Assembly: GCF_018130955.1 (NCBI RefSeq)
Contig: NZ_JAFCJM010000001.1
Location: forward strand, 1-64,000
Reading direction: 5' to 3'
DNA from: Bradyrhizobium liaoningense
GTDB taxonomy: Bacteria > Pseudomonadota > Alphaproteobacteria > Rhizobiales > Xanthobacteraceae
DNA length: 64,000 bases
Shown here piece after piece: positions 1 to 9,004 of this stretch. The position numbers and the translations under genes were made by a program. The notes beneath the pieces are model-generated. The model was not told the origin of the DNA and searched no databases. It saw only the letters and a program-made list of their open reading frames with translations. Position 1 is the stretch's first letter. Every line of letters begins with the position of its first letter.

Positions 1-1
1 T

Positions 2-1036
2 TCGGCCACGCTCGTCGCCGCCACGAGCATCAGCGGCAACACGCTGTCGACGGCGACCGGCGCCGGCGCGCTCACCGCGAGCGGTGCGGTCAACTGGAAC
101 TCTCTTGATATCGCCAAGGCACTCGGGATCACCTCGAGCCAGGGCAGCATCGTCCTCAAGACGGCGCAGAGCGGCGGCACGCAGACGATCCACGCCCATC
201 AGGACGTGACGTTCAACGCACTGACCGCGACCGGCGTGACCGGCGATGCCGGCGGCATCAACGTCAATGCCGACACCGGCTTCATCCTGGCGCAGACGGT
301 GGCCTCGGGTGGGGTCACCACGCAAGGTTCGGTCGCGGCCCACGGCTCGGCGACACTGGTGGCCGCCACGACCATCACCGGCAACACGCTGTCGGCAGCG
401 ACCGGCGCCGGCTCGCTCACCGCGAGCGGTGCGGTCAACTGGAACACGCTTGATGTCGCGAGGGCGCTCGGCATCACCTCGAGCCAGGACAGCATCACCC
501 TCAAGACGGCGCAGAGCGGCGGCACGCAGACGATCCACGCCCATCAGAACGTGACGTTCAACGCACTGACCGCGACCGGCGTGACCGGCGATGCAGGCAG
601 CATCAACGTCAACGCCAACACCGGCTTCCTGCTGGCGCAGACGGTGACCTCGGGCGGCGTGACCACGCTAGGTTCGGTCGACGCCCACGGCTCCGTGAGC
701 CTGATCGCGGCGACCTCCAACACCGGCCACAACCTGACGGTGGCCACCGGCAATGCGCTGCTCCAGGGCCAAATCGTCCGCTGGGATAACCTCCAGGTCG
801 CGGGCACGCTCGGCATCACCGCGACGACCGGCGGGATCACGCTCGGCACGGCCGTCAGCGGTGGCACGCAGTCGCTCCAGGCCCATGGCGACATCGTCTT
901 CAGCCAGCTCACCACCAACGGCATCCCGGGTGATGCCGGCGACATCAACCTGCGCTCCGACGCCGGCTCGATCCGCGGCGGATCACTGTCGGCGAACGGC
1001 GACACGCACTTCGAATCGGCTGGATCGATCGCGCTC
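2..1036 (+). repeat. 345-bp in-frame tandem repeats, three copies
   Basis: Copies begin at 2, 347 and 692, a spacing of exactly 345 bases (115 codons). The unit opens with a motif like SATLVAATTITGNTLS and contains GGTQTIHAHQ and ALTATGVTGDAG. Copies 1 and 2 are nearly identical. Copy 3 is diverged in its second half. More copies probably lie upstream of the window. Confidence 0.9.
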
Positions 1037-1882
1037 GACCGCATTCGCGGCAACACCGTCAAGCTGGCATCGCCCGGCGACCTGACCATCGGCTTCGTCA
1101 GCGTGGTCAAGGAGCTGGACCTCGCGGCCAACACGATCAACGTCAAGGGCGAGCAGATCAAATCCAACCCGTCGATCCCGCTGATCATGAACATCACCGG
1201 CTACAACGGCGGGACCGCGACGACGGCCAACGTCTTCATCGACCCGGACGCGATCATCATCAACCAGTTCCGGGTAGTGGACGCGAACTTCATCACCGAC
1301 GCGCCGGCCGTCAGCATCGTGAACGGCTACGTGCCCGGCCAGCTGATGCTGACCACGGCAACTCAGCAAGTGCTGCTGAACAACCGCTCGCCGGCGCCGT
1401 CGGCCTGGCCGACTTTGCAGCTCTACCAGCCCGGTGGCGTGTTCACGATGAGCCAGATCGGCAACGCCAACATCAGCAACAGCTATGTCGTGTTCTACAC
1501 CGGCGACATCTCGGCCACCGTCACCAATTACGGGTCGTCGCACACCTGCTGCAACGCCTATACGGGCGCCAGCATGCTGCGCAACGTGTCGATCGACGGC
1601 GAGGGCACCGAGACCATCGATACCTGGCTGGCGCAGAAGGGCGGGGCAGGGACGTTCTACCTGCTCGGCCTCTCCGGCCATGCGCGGCTGGACGCGCTGC
1701 TGACGCCGCGGCCGGTCGAGGCGATCGGCGCGGGCCCCGCCGTCAACGTCGAAGGCCTCAGCGACATGCGCAAGCTACGGCGTCATCAGCCGGGCCAGCG
1801 CGCCGGTCGTGCGGGTTGGAAGGACGCGGCCGTGACCGGAGCGGCGAAGCCAGACCTCGGCCATTTCGCCGAGGCCAGGTAA
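2..1882 (+). CDS. Two-partner-secretion exoprotein (TpsA, filamentous-haemagglutinin-like), 3' part
   Basis: The reading frame is open from base 2, so the gene begins before the window and only about 626 C-terminal residues are visible. The protein is rich in Gly, Thr, Ala, Ser and Asn and built of short beta-strand units, as in secreted beta-helical haemagglutinins and adhesins. Three copies of a 115-residue unit are followed by non-repetitive sequence. A TpsB-type transporter gene starts 19 bases after the stop, so this is very probably its exported substrate. The last 40 or so residues are unusually Arg/Lys-rich. From about 1764 the +1 frame reads more like the rest of the protein and stops at 1833-1835, so a small frameshift near the end is possible. 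The exact role (adhesion, contact inhibition or other) cannot be told. Confidence 0.8.
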   Translation, partial: SATLVAATSISGNTLSTATGAGALTASGAVNWNSLDIAKALGITSSQGSIVLKTAQSGGTQTIHAHQDVTFNALTATGVTGDAGGINVNADTGFILAQTVASGGVTTQGSVAAHGSATLVAATTITGNTLSAATGAGSLTASGAVNWNTLDVARALGITSSQDSITLKTAQSGGTQTIHAHQNVTFNALTATGVTGDAGSINVNANTGFLLAQTVTSGGVTTLGSVDAHGSVSLIAATSNTGHNLTVATGNALLQGQIVRWDNLQVAGTLGITATTGGITLGTAVSGGTQSLQAHGDIVFSQLTTNGIPGDAGDINLRSDAGSIRGGSLSANGDTHFESAGSIALDRIRGNTVKLASPGDLTIGFVSVVKELDLAANTINVKGEQIKSNPSIPLIMNITGYNGGTATTANVFIDPDAIIINQFRVVDANFITDAPAVSIVNGYVPGQLMLTTATQQVLLNNRSPAPSAWPTLQLYQPGGVFTMSQIGNANISNSYVVFYTGDISATVTNYGSSHTCCNAYTGASMLRNVSIDGEGTETIDTWLAQKGGAGTFYLLGLSGHARLDALLTPRPVEAIGAGPAVNVEGLSDMRKLRRHQPGQRAGRAGWKDAAVTGAAKPDLGHFAEAR

Positions 1883-1900
1883 CGGGATCGAGTAACGACG

Positions 1901-3586
1901 ATGCGGGGGCTTGGGGCAGCGCTGGGGATCGGATTTGCAGTTTCCTGCATCGTCCCGGCGCGCGCGCAGATCCAGCAGATCAATCCCGGCGTGATCCAGA
2001 ACGACATCGACCGCCAGCGCCAGCAGCTCGAGCAGCGCAGCGCGCCACCGAAGATCCAGGGTCCTGCGGTGATCGGCGGCGAGCGGGAAAAGGCGCCGCT
2101 CTTGAAGCCCGGCGGACCCAAATTCAAGCTGCGCAAGGTCGAGTTCGACACCTCGAAGTTCATCACGCCGGCGGAGCTCGACGAGATCGCGAAGAAATAT
2201 GTCGGCAAGGACGCCGACATCGCGACGCTGCTCCAGCTGGTCGCAGACATCAATGCCATCTATACCGAGCGCGGCATCGTCACGGCGATTGCGACCTTGC
2301 CGGAGCAGGATGCCAAGGACGGCGTCGTTCGCGTCAAGCTCACCGAAGGGCGTCTCGAGAAGATGGCCGTCACGGGCAATCAGCAGACCCGCACCGACTA
2401 CATCCTCCAGCGGGTGAAGGAACCCGTCGGCGAGGTGCTCGACGTTCCCAAGCTCAATCGGGACGTGATCTGGTTCAACCGGACCAATGACGTGCAGATC
2501 AAGGCGCTGTTACAGCCGGGAACGAATTTTGGCCTGACCGACCTGCAATTCGCGGTCATCGAGCCGCCGGTCGATACCTGGCAGCTCTTCGTGGACAATC
2601 AGGGCGTCCAGAATACCGGCCGGTGGGAAGGCGGCATGTTCTACAAGCGCCACGGCCTGTTCGGCGTCGACGACCGTCTGACCTTCTATGGCGTACGGTC
2701 GGACGGCAACCTCAACGGCAACGTCGCCTACAGCATCCCGGTGAATCCGTGGGGCGGGCGCGTCGGCGTCAGCTACACGCAGGGCCAGATCAAGATCATC
2801 CAGGGGCCGTTCGTCGCACTCGACGTCACCGGACGCTCGAGCCAGGCTTCGGTCAATTTCAGCCAGCCGGTCTGGGTGACCCAGAACTGGATGCTGCTGC
2901 TCAACGCCGCCCAGACCGAAGGCAAGACGATCAGCCGCTTCGTCGACGTCGCCACCACCAACGACCACTATGACAAGGCAACCGGCGGCTTCGCTCTGAG
3001 CCGCTTCGGCGACAACTATTCCGTGACCGTCTCGCCTGCCGTGAACTACATCGAATGGCACGACCACGTGCTGGGCAACAACCGCACCTTCAACACCTAT
3101 ACCGGCACGATGATCGCGTCGGCGGCCGGCGGGCCGCCCAACTTCAGCGTCAATTTTTTGGCGAGCTGGCAGTACACGCAGGAAAAACTGTTGCCGGGCG
3201 ACCAGATCTTTTCGATCGGCGGGCCGACCACCGTGCGCGGCTATCCGACCAACGCGGTCGCGGGCGACAGCGGCTATTATGTCAACGCCGAGCTGCACTA
3301 CAACTGGTCGAACTGGCTCAGGGGCTTTGATACCTACGTCTTCGCCGATTGGGGCGCGGTCTATTCGACGTTCCCCGGCATCGTCGAACTGGCCTCGGTG
3401 GGCACCGGCTTCTCCTTTACCTACGCGCCGTCGATGACCTTCGAGGCGAGCTACGCGACGCCGTTGAAGTACGCTCTCTCGACCCAGCGCCACTACGAGG
3501 CCTATGCGCGATTCATCTTCCGCCCGCTGTTGATGTTCCAGAAGCCCGACAGCCCCGACAGCGATCCCGGCAAGCGGAAGTCGTAG
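1901..3586 (+). CDS. TpsB/FhaC/ShlB-family outer-membrane transporter
   Basis: The 561-residue protein starts with a signal peptide (hydrophobic residues 2-18, cleavage near ARAQ). A periplasmic POTRA-like region follows, roughly residues 70-220, and then a C-terminal 16-strand-type beta-barrel. The motif GGPTTVRGYPTNAVAGD at about residue 445 matches the conserved VRGY motif of Omp85/TpsB barrels. The length matches the family (about 550-600 residues). It would export the repeat exoprotein encoded just upstream across the outer membrane. The 19-base gap suggests co-transcription. The ribosome site is weak, but no better start is in view. Confidence 0.9.
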   Translation: MRGLGAALGIGFAVSCIVPARAQIQQINPGVIQNDIDRQRQQLEQRSAPPKIQGPAVIGGEREKAPLLKPGGPKFKLRKVEFDTSKFITPAELDEIAKKYVGKDADIATLLQLVADINAIYTERGIVTAIATLPEQDAKDGVVRVKLTEGRLEKMAVTGNQQTRTDYILQRVKEPVGEVLDVPKLNRDVIWFNRTNDVQIKALLQPGTNFGLTDLQFAVIEPPVDTWQLFVDNQGVQNTGRWEGGMFYKRHGLFGVDDRLTFYGVRSDGNLNGNVAYSIPVNPWGGRVGVSYTQGQIKIIQGPFVALDVTGRSSQASVNFSQPVWVTQNWMLLLNAAQTEGKTISRFVDVATTNDHYDKATGGFALSRFGDNYSVTVSPAVNYIEWHDHVLGNNRTFNTYTGTMIASAAGGPPNFSVNFLASWQYTQEKLLPGDQIFSIGGPTTVRGYPTNAVAGDSGYYVNAELHYNWSNWLRGFDTYVFADWGAVYSTFPGIVELASVGTGFSFTYAPSMTFEASYATPLKYALSTQRHYEAYARFIFRPLLMFQKPDSPDSDPGKRKS

Positions 3587-3609
3587 GGCGCTTCCACGCA
3601 CGCCGCTGT

Positions 3610-3706
3610 CATCGCCCGCGAAGGCGGGCGATCCAGTATTCCAGAGACGGCGACGAATACGGAGAAGCTGCGGCGTACTGGATGCCCCGCCTGCGCGGGG
3701 CATGAC
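3610..3706. repeat. Intergenic REP-like element with two GC-rich hairpins
   Basis: Two perfect stems flank a short spacer: CGCCCGC/GCGGGCG at 3613-3630 and ATGCCCCGC/GCGGGGCAT at 3682-3703. They are nested with CCAGTA and TACTGG arms. It lies just after the TpsB gene and may also end its transcript. Elements of this kind are, from memory, common between bradyrhizobial genes. Confidence 0.6.
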
Positions 3707-3806
3707 GGCGGTAGTTGGGGCGCCGTCCTTCCGCAACGACTTCGCTCGTTCCGAGCCCATCTTCCCACGCCGGCTGCGCTCGACCCCGGCCTTCCCCCCA
3801 GGCCGA

Positions 3807-3835
3807 TTGACAACGAATTATTACATGTCTAAAAA
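3807..3835 (+). promoter_or_regulatory. Candidate sigma-70 promoter for the reductase/Rieske operon
   Basis: TTGACA at 3807-3812 is followed after 17 bases by TAAAAA at 3830-3835, inside a locally AT-rich stretch just before the first gene of the operon. The match at -35 is perfect and the -10 is moderate. It overlaps the inverted repeat at 3817-3838, which would place a bound repressor between -35 and -10. Confidence 0.45.
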
Positions 3836-3838
3836 TAT
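3817..3838. promoter_or_regulatory. 22-bp inverted repeat, candidate MarR operator (site 1)
   Basis: The half-sites are ATTATTACATG and TCTAAAAATAT. Read outward from the centre they resemble the half-site C-N-T-A-A-A-R-T-A-A-T found upstream of two other island operons (27232 and 35580). The match is weaker here (about 8/10 and 7/10 informative bases). The position between the -35 and -10 elements fits repression. Confidence 0.4.
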
Positions 3839-3866
3839 GCAAATTCATATAACTCGAGATGCCTGA

Positions 3867-4817
3867 ATGGACGCGCATCCGCTGAGACTCAAGGTGCAGT
3901 CGGTCGCTGCGGAGACACCGTTCATTCGGAGCCTTGTGTTCGGCGTGGACGGCGGAAGCGTCCCTGAGTGGCAGGCTGGTGCGCATATCCGCGTGTCGCT
4001 TCCGAGCGGGGGCGACCGGCCTTACTCCTTGATGGCCCTGCCGGATTTGCCCGAGGGGACGTTGGCGCTCGGCGTACTGCGTGAGCAACAGAGTACCGGC
4101 GGCTCCCAGTTCATGCATGCGCTCAAGGTCGGCGACGTCGTCACCGCGACGGGACCAGTCAACAATTTTGGTTTGCACGAGGACCGTTCGCCGGCGCTGC
4201 TGTTCGCCGGCGGAATCGGCATCACGCCGATCCTGTCGATGGCGGCGAAGCTGAAGGCGCAGGGCATTCCTTACCGGGTGCACTACGCCGGCCGGACGGA
4301 AGGACTGTTGGCCTTCCTGCCGCAGTTGCAGACGATTTGCGCGGAGAGTCTGTCCGTCCACTACGACAGCGACGACTCCCGGCTTGATATCGCGGCAGCG
4401 CTTGGCGATGCGCCCGCAGGCGCGCACGTCTACGCCTGTGGTCCCGCAGGCATGATCGATGCGGTGAAGGCGGCCGCGCTCGCCCGGGGTATTCCTGCGG
4501 ATCGGATCCATTATGAGCTCTTCAAGGCGGAGCAGCCGTCTTCGCCCGACAAGCCCTTTGAGGTCGAGCTTAAATCGACCGGACAGGTGGTCACTGTTGC
4601 GGCCGGCCAGAGCATCATCCAGGCGCTGGAAGCGGCGGGGCTCGACGTTCTCTACGACTGCCAGCGCGGCGACTGCGGCATCTGCCAGTGCGGCGTGATC
4701 GAAGGGGTGCCTGACCATCGCGACGTCATCCTCAGCGACGACGAGAAGGCATCGAACAAGGTGATGCAGATCTGCGTGTCGCGCGCGAAGTCGGAACGGC
4801 TGGTGCTGGATCTCTAA
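3867..4817 (+). CDS. Ferredoxin-NADP reductase-type electron-transfer component of a Rieske oxygenase
   Basis: The 316-residue flavin/iron-sulfur reductase would pass electrons from NAD(P)H to the adjacent Rieske dioxygenase. The order is that of phthalate-dioxygenase-reductase/VanB-type proteins: a flavin-binding barrel with RPYSLM near residue 52, a nucleotide domain with GGIGITPILSM near 112 and YACGPAGM near 190, then a C-terminal plant-type [2Fe-2S] domain with CQRGDCGICQ and a distal Cys (about residues 265-305). It is the first gene of an apparent operon with the alpha and beta subunits. In reported auxin-degradation (iad) loci a reductase of this type partners a Rieske dioxygenase. 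The substrate is not proven by sequence. Confidence 0.9.
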   Translation: MDAHPLRLKVQSVAAETPFIRSLVFGVDGGSVPEWQAGAHIRVSLPSGGDRPYSLMALPDLPEGTLALGVLREQQSTGGSQFMHALKVGDVVTATGPVNNFGLHEDRSPALLFAGGIGITPILSMAAKLKAQGIPYRVHYAGRTEGLLAFLPQLQTICAESLSVHYDSDDSRLDIAAALGDAPAGAHVYACGPAGMIDAVKAAALARGIPADRIHYELFKAEQPSSPDKPFEVELKSTGQVVTVAAGQSIIQALEAAGLDVLYDCQRGDCGICQCGVIEGVPDHRDVILSDDEKASNKVMQICVSRAKSERLVLDL

Positions 4818-4835
4818 GGGGAGGTGAGGGACACC

Positions 4836-6176
4836 ATGGCAAGATACGGACAGAATGCCGGCGCGATTCAAGCGCTGGTGCGCGAGGCCGAAGTTCACCG
4901 CGACGTCTATGTCGATCCCGAGGTTTTTGATCTCGAGATGGAGCATCTGTTCCCGAACAGCTGGATCTATGTCGGACATGCGAGCCAGCTGTCGAAGCCC
5001 GGCGACTTCATCACCGCCAACATCGGCCGCCAGCCGGTGATGGCAAGCCGCCACATCGACGGCTCGATCCACGTCTTCTATAACCGCTGTCCGCACAAGG
5101 GCGTGAAGATCGCCTCCGAGCCCTGCGGCCACACCGGAAAGTTCTTCCGTTGCCCCTATCACGCCTGGTCGTTCAAGACCGACGGCTCGCTGCTCGCGAT
5201 CCCCCTGAAGAAAGGCTATGAGGGCACCGGCTTTGGCGATGCGAAGGCCAATGAGGGGCTGTCGAGGATCAAGAACGTCAAAATCTACCGAGACTTCATC
5301 TTCGCGCGGCTGAACGACACCGGCGTGTCCTTCGAGGATTATTTTGGCGAGAGCCTGTCGACCATCGACAACATGGTGGACCGTTCGCCGGAGGGGAAGC
5401 TCGCCGTGATGGCGGCACCGATCCGCTACATGCACACCTGCAATTGGAAGATGCTGGTCGAGAACCAGACCGACACCTGCCATCCCATGGTCGCGCATGA
5501 GAGCTCGGCCGGCACCGCAGTGAAGGTCTGGAAGTGCGAGCAGGGCGATGCCACGGAAACGCCGATGGCGGTGCAGCTCTACGGGCCCTTCATGAGCCCG
5601 TACGAGTTCTACGAGCAGAGTGGCATCCGGATCTGGCCGAACGGCCACGGCCATACCGGCGTCGCCAACTCGATCCATTCGAACTATTCGGATGTCGAAG
5701 GCTATCTCGGCCAGATGGTCGCGGCCTACGGTGAACAGCGGGCGCACGAGATCCTCGGCGAAGTCCGGCACAACACCGTCTATTTCCCGAACATCATGGT
5801 GAAGGGTGCCGTGCAGATCTTGCGCAACTTCATCCCGATCGCGGTGGACAAGACGCTGGTCGAGAGCTGGGTCTATCGGCTCGTTGGCGCGCCCGACAAG
5901 CTATACGAGCGCGCGCTGATGTACAACCGCTTCATCAACGCGCCGACCTCGATCGTCGGCCACGACGATCTCGAAATGTACGAGCGCGCGCAGGAAGGGC
6001 TGAAGTCCAACGGCAACCAATGGGTCAATCTGCAGCGTCTCTATGAGGACGGCGAGGAGGCCGATGCGACCGCTGTCATCAACGGCACCTCCGAGCGCCA
6101 GATGCGGAACCAGTTTCATGCCTGGGCCAAGTTCATGACCATGGACATGGACAAGCAGGTCGAGGCCGCGGAATGA
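4836..6176 (+). CDS. Rieske aromatic-ring dioxygenase, large (alpha) subunit
   Basis: The 446-residue catalytic subunit has the Rieske [2Fe-2S] ligands C85-x-H87 and C106-x2-H109. The mononuclear iron region around residues 203-221 reads NWKMLVENQTDTCHPMVAH, where H216 and H221 are metal ligands and D213 is the likely electron-bridging Asp. A later GHDDLEMYE segment may hold the third ligand. ATG at 4836 is preferred to an upstream GTG at 4824 because GAGGTGAGGG precedes it at good spacing. Candidate reactions are oxidation of indole-3-acetate to an oxindole or dioxindole product, or ring hydroxylation of a benzoate such as salicylate. The beta-subunit gene overlaps its stop codon. Confidence 0.92.
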   Translation: MARYGQNAGAIQALVREAEVHRDVYVDPEVFDLEMEHLFPNSWIYVGHASQLSKPGDFITANIGRQPVMASRHIDGSIHVFYNRCPHKGVKIASEPCGHTGKFFRCPYHAWSFKTDGSLLAIPLKKGYEGTGFGDAKANEGLSRIKNVKIYRDFIFARLNDTGVSFEDYFGESLSTIDNMVDRSPEGKLAVMAAPIRYMHTCNWKMLVENQTDTCHPMVAHESSAGTAVKVWKCEQGDATETPMAVQLYGPFMSPYEFYEQSGIRIWPNGHGHTGVANSIHSNYSDVEGYLGQMVAAYGEQRAHEILGEVRHNTVYFPNIMVKGAVQILRNFIPIAVDKTLVESWVYRLVGAPDKLYERALMYNRFINAPTSIVGHDDLEMYERAQEGLKSNGNQWVNLQRLYEDGEEADATAVINGTSERQMRNQFHAWAKFMTMDMDKQVEAAE

Positions 6177-6649
6177 TCACGGAGAAGACGATCACCGACT
6201 TCATCTACCGGGAGGCCGAACTTCTCGATACGATGCAATGGCAGGCTTGGCTCGACCTGTTCCATGCGGAGGGACGCTACTGGATGCCGATGGAGTGGCA
6301 GCAGCAGGATCCGGTGCTCCAGCCGTCGCTGATGTACGAGGACCTGTTGCTGCTCAAGGTGCGGGTCGAACGCCTGGCCGGCGAACGCACCTTCAGCCAG
6401 AAGCCGAAGAGCCGCTGCCACCATCTGCTCCAGGCCCCGCAGATCGTTGCCTGCGACCCGGCGGCCGGCGTTTTCAAGGCGAAGACGTCCTACATCTACA
6501 CGGAGACGCGCGGCGATTTGCTGGAGCGGTTTTCGGGATGGGCGTCCCACGATCTGGTTCAGGTCGGCGATAGCCTGAAGATCAAGCTCAAGCGCGTCGA
6601 TCTCGTCAATTTCGACGCGCCGTTCGGCAACATCCAGCTTTTCATGTGA
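6173..6649 (+). CDS. Ring-hydroxylating dioxygenase, small (beta) subunit
   Basis: The 158-residue protein has the cone-shaped NTF2-like fold typical of dioxygenase beta subunits. Recognisable pieces are FIYREAELLDTMQWQAWLDL near the N terminus and the ER...KPKSRCHHLL segment in the middle. Its ATG overlaps the alpha-subunit stop (ATGA), indicating translational coupling and an alpha3beta3-type enzyme. The length is usual for the family. Confidence 0.9.
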   Translation: MITEKTITDFIYREAELLDTMQWQAWLDLFHAEGRYWMPMEWQQQDPVLQPSLMYEDLLLLKVRVERLAGERTFSQKPKSRCHHLLQAPQIVACDPAAGVFKAKTSYIYTETRGDLLERFSGWASHDLVQVGDSLKIKLKRVDLVNFDAPFGNIQLFM

Positions 6650-6656
6650 GCAGACC

Positions 6657-8273
6657 TTGACCGCTGCGACGACGGTATTCGCCCGCTTTCGTGACACCGC
6701 GCTGCGCCGGGGCGCGGCCGGCTTCTTCAACGTGCTGCCGGAAACGGCTGGCATCTACGGCATCGCGGCTGGCGAGATTTCTTATGCCGCCATGCTTGAC
6801 CGCGTCGAGCGCCGGCGCGCGGCATTCGCAGGCCGCGGCTACGGCGAAGGCCACCGGGTTGGGCTGCTGCTCCAGAACCGCCCCGAGTTCATCGAGCTCT
6901 GGTTCGCGCTGAACGCGCTCGGCGTCTCCGTCGTGCCGATCAATCCGGATTTGCGGATGAGCGAGCTCGAATACATCATCGCCCATTCCGAGATGAGCGC
7001 AGCCTTCGTGCTCGCCGAGCGGCGTGAAGAAGTCGCGACCGCAGCCCGTCAGGCCGGCCGGCCGATTCCGGTCGTGTCCGAGGCCGACGACATTCCCGCG
7101 CCCTTCGGCGGTCCGCGGCCGGCAAGCGCCGGTAACAGCGCGACCGAATGCGCACTGCTCTACACCTCGGGGACCACAGGGCAGCCTAAGGGCTGCGTGC
7201 TCACCAACGAATACTTTCTGCATTCCGGAAACTGGTATCGCGACGCCGGCGGGCTGATCGGCCTGAAACCTGACAGCGAGCGGATGATCACGCCGCTGCC
7301 GCTGTTCCACATGAATGCGATGGCGGTGTCGCTGATGGCGATGCTCTCGGTCGGCGGCAGCCTGACCATGCTCGACCGCTTCCATCCGCGCACCTGGTGG
7401 CAGTCGGTGCGCGACAGCCGCGCCACCTGCCTGCATTATCTCGGCGTCATGCCGTCGATGCTGATGAGCGCGCCTGCCTCTGAGCAGGATCGCGCGCACA
7501 CCGTCCGCTTCGGCTTCGGCGCCGGCGTCGACAAGCTCCTGCACGCGCCGTTCGAGGAACGTTTCGGCTTTCCGCTGCTGGAGGCCTGGGCGATGACCGA
7601 GACCGGCAGCGGCGGCGTGATCGCCGCCAATGTCGAGCCGCGCAAGGTCGGCACCTCCTGTTTTGGCCGCCCGGCACCCGAGGTGGACGTTCGTATTGTC
7701 GATGACGGCGGGAATGAAGCAGCGGTGGGAGCACCGGGCGAGCTTCTGGTGCGTCGCGCGGGCGCAAACCCCCGGTACGGTTTCTTTCGGGAATATCTGA
7801 AGAACCGGGAAGCCACCGACGAGGCGTGGGCCGGCGGCTGGCTGCACACCGGCGATATCGTCTCGCGCGATGCGGATGGTGATCTTCACTTCGTCGATCG
7901 CAAGAAGAACGTCATCCGCCGCTCCGGCGAGAACATTGCCGCTGTCGAGGTCGAGTCCGTGCTCAATCGCCATCCCGCGATCCGGCAGGCCGCAGTGGCC
8001 GCCACGCCCGACCAGGTGCGTGGCGACGAGGTCGCGGCCGTCATCATCGCCGAGCAGGCGGGCGCGGATCGCGCGCTCGCCGAAGACATCGTGCGCTGGA
8101 GCCTGGAGCAAATGGCCTATTACAAGGCGCCGGGCTGGATCGCCTTCGTCGATCGCCTGCCGCTGACCGCAACGGAAAAGATCCAGCGCGGCGGCTTGAA
8201 GGATTTTGTCGCCAAACTGATGCGCGAGGGCGCCTTCTTCGATTTGCGTGATCTCAAGAAGCGGCAGGTCTGA
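6657..8273 (+). CDS. AMP-dependent acyl/aryl-CoA ligase
   Basis: The 538-residue ANL-superfamily ligase has the P-loop LLYTSGTTGQPKGC (about residue 165), an A5-type motif AWAMTETGSGG, the hinge region VDRKKNVIRRSGENI, and a C-terminal catalytic Lys in LTATEKIQRGGLKD. It would activate a carboxylic acid as its CoA ester through an acyl-adenylate. In context the substrate could be the carboxylate made by the Rieske dioxygenase, such as dioxindole-3-acetate. The start is TTG at 6657, seven bases after the beta-subunit stop, with a weak ribosome site. No nearer ATG in frame keeps the N-terminal domain whole. Confidence 0.88.
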   Translation: MTAATTVFARFRDTALRRGAAGFFNVLPETAGIYGIAAGEISYAAMLDRVERRRAAFAGRGYGEGHRVGLLLQNRPEFIELWFALNALGVSVVPINPDLRMSELEYIIAHSEMSAAFVLAERREEVATAARQAGRPIPVVSEADDIPAPFGGPRPASAGNSATECALLYTSGTTGQPKGCVLTNEYFLHSGNWYRDAGGLIGLKPDSERMITPLPLFHMNAMAVSLMAMLSVGGSLTMLDRFHPRTWWQSVRDSRATCLHYLGVMPSMLMSAPASEQDRAHTVRFGFGAGVDKLLHAPFEERFGFPLLEAWAMTETGSGGVIAANVEPRKVGTSCFGRPAPEVDVRIVDDGGNEAAVGAPGELLVRRAGANPRYGFFREYLKNREATDEAWAGGWLHTGDIVSRDADGDLHFVDRKKNVIRRSGENIAAVEVESVLNRHPAIRQAAVAATPDQVRGDEVAAVIIAEQAGADRALAEDIVRWSLEQMAYYKAPGWIAFVDRLPLTATEKIQRGGLKDFVAKLMREGAFFDLRDLKKRQV

Positions 8274-8275
8274 TC

Positions 8276-9004
8276 ATGAGCGACATCTACACCACGCTCA
8301 TCACCGGGGGCAATTCCGGCATCGGCGAAGCGCTTGCCAAGCGGTTGGTCGAGAAGGGCCAGCGCGTCGTCTCGGTCGGGCTGGAGAAGCCGGACTGGAC
8401 GCACGACTTGCTCTCGGCCTATCGCGCGGATCTGACCAGCATCGAGGAGACCCGCACGATCGCGCAAAAAATCTGCCGCGACCATGCGATCGACCGCATC
8501 GTGCACAATGCCGGCGTCATCCTGCCGAACCTGCTGCCCGACGCAAAGCCTGAGGACATTTTGACGCTGGCGCAATTGCATCTGGGCGCGCCGATGCTTT
8601 TGACCCAGGCCGCGCTGGAGGGCATGAAGTCGCGCCGCTTCGGCCGCATCGTGTTCGTCTCGTCGCGCGCGGCGATGGGGGCTGCGACGCGTTCGGCCTA
8701 TTCGGCGACCAAGGCCGGCGTGCACGGGCTGGCGCGGACCTGGGCGCTCGAACTGGCGTCCGGCGGAATCACCGTGAACGTGGTCGCACCCGGCCCGATC
8801 CTCACCGACAATTTTTGGGGCATCATCCCAAAAGGCTCGGAGCGGCAGGAGCAGATGGCGCGCAACGTGCCGGTCGGACGGCTCGGCTCGCGCGAGGACG
8901 TCGCGCACGCCATCGAATTCTTCCTCGACGCGCGGTCCGACTTCGTGACGGGCCAGGTGCTCTATGTCTGCGGCGGCACAAGCCTGGTCGGGCTGGGGCC
9001 TTAA
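8276..9004 (+). CDS. Short-chain dehydrogenase/reductase
   Basis: The 242-residue classical SDR keeps the full motif set: TGGNSGIG cofactor loop near residue 10, NAG at about 79, the active-site Ser in FVSSRAAMG, and YSATK as the catalytic Tyr-Lys pair. It is likely an NAD(P)-dependent alcohol/ketone oxidoreductase of the same pathway as the upstream ligase and dioxygenase; the stop of the ligase gene lies two bases upstream. The stop codon overlaps that of the convergent MarR gene. The substrate is unknown. Confidence 0.9.
   Translation: MSDIYTTLITGGNSGIGEALAKRLVEKGQRVVSVGLEKPDWTHDLLSAYRADLTSIEETRTIAQKICRDHAIDRIVHNAGVILPNLLPDAKPEDILTLAQLHLGAPMLLTQAALEGMKSRRFGRIVFVSSRAAMGAATRSAYSATKAGVHGLARTWALELASGGITVNVVAPGPILTDNFWGIIPKGSERQEQMARNVPVGRLGSREDVAHAIEFFLDARSDFVTGQVLYVCGGTSLVGLGP

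Noticed and set aside
3609..5771. Long minus-strand open frame of 720 codons over the reductase and Rieske alpha genes
   Set aside because: It is a mirror of strongly coding plus-strand genes with clear motifs; its own sequence shows no domain and is rich in His/Arg/Asp typical of antisense frames in GC-rich DNA.
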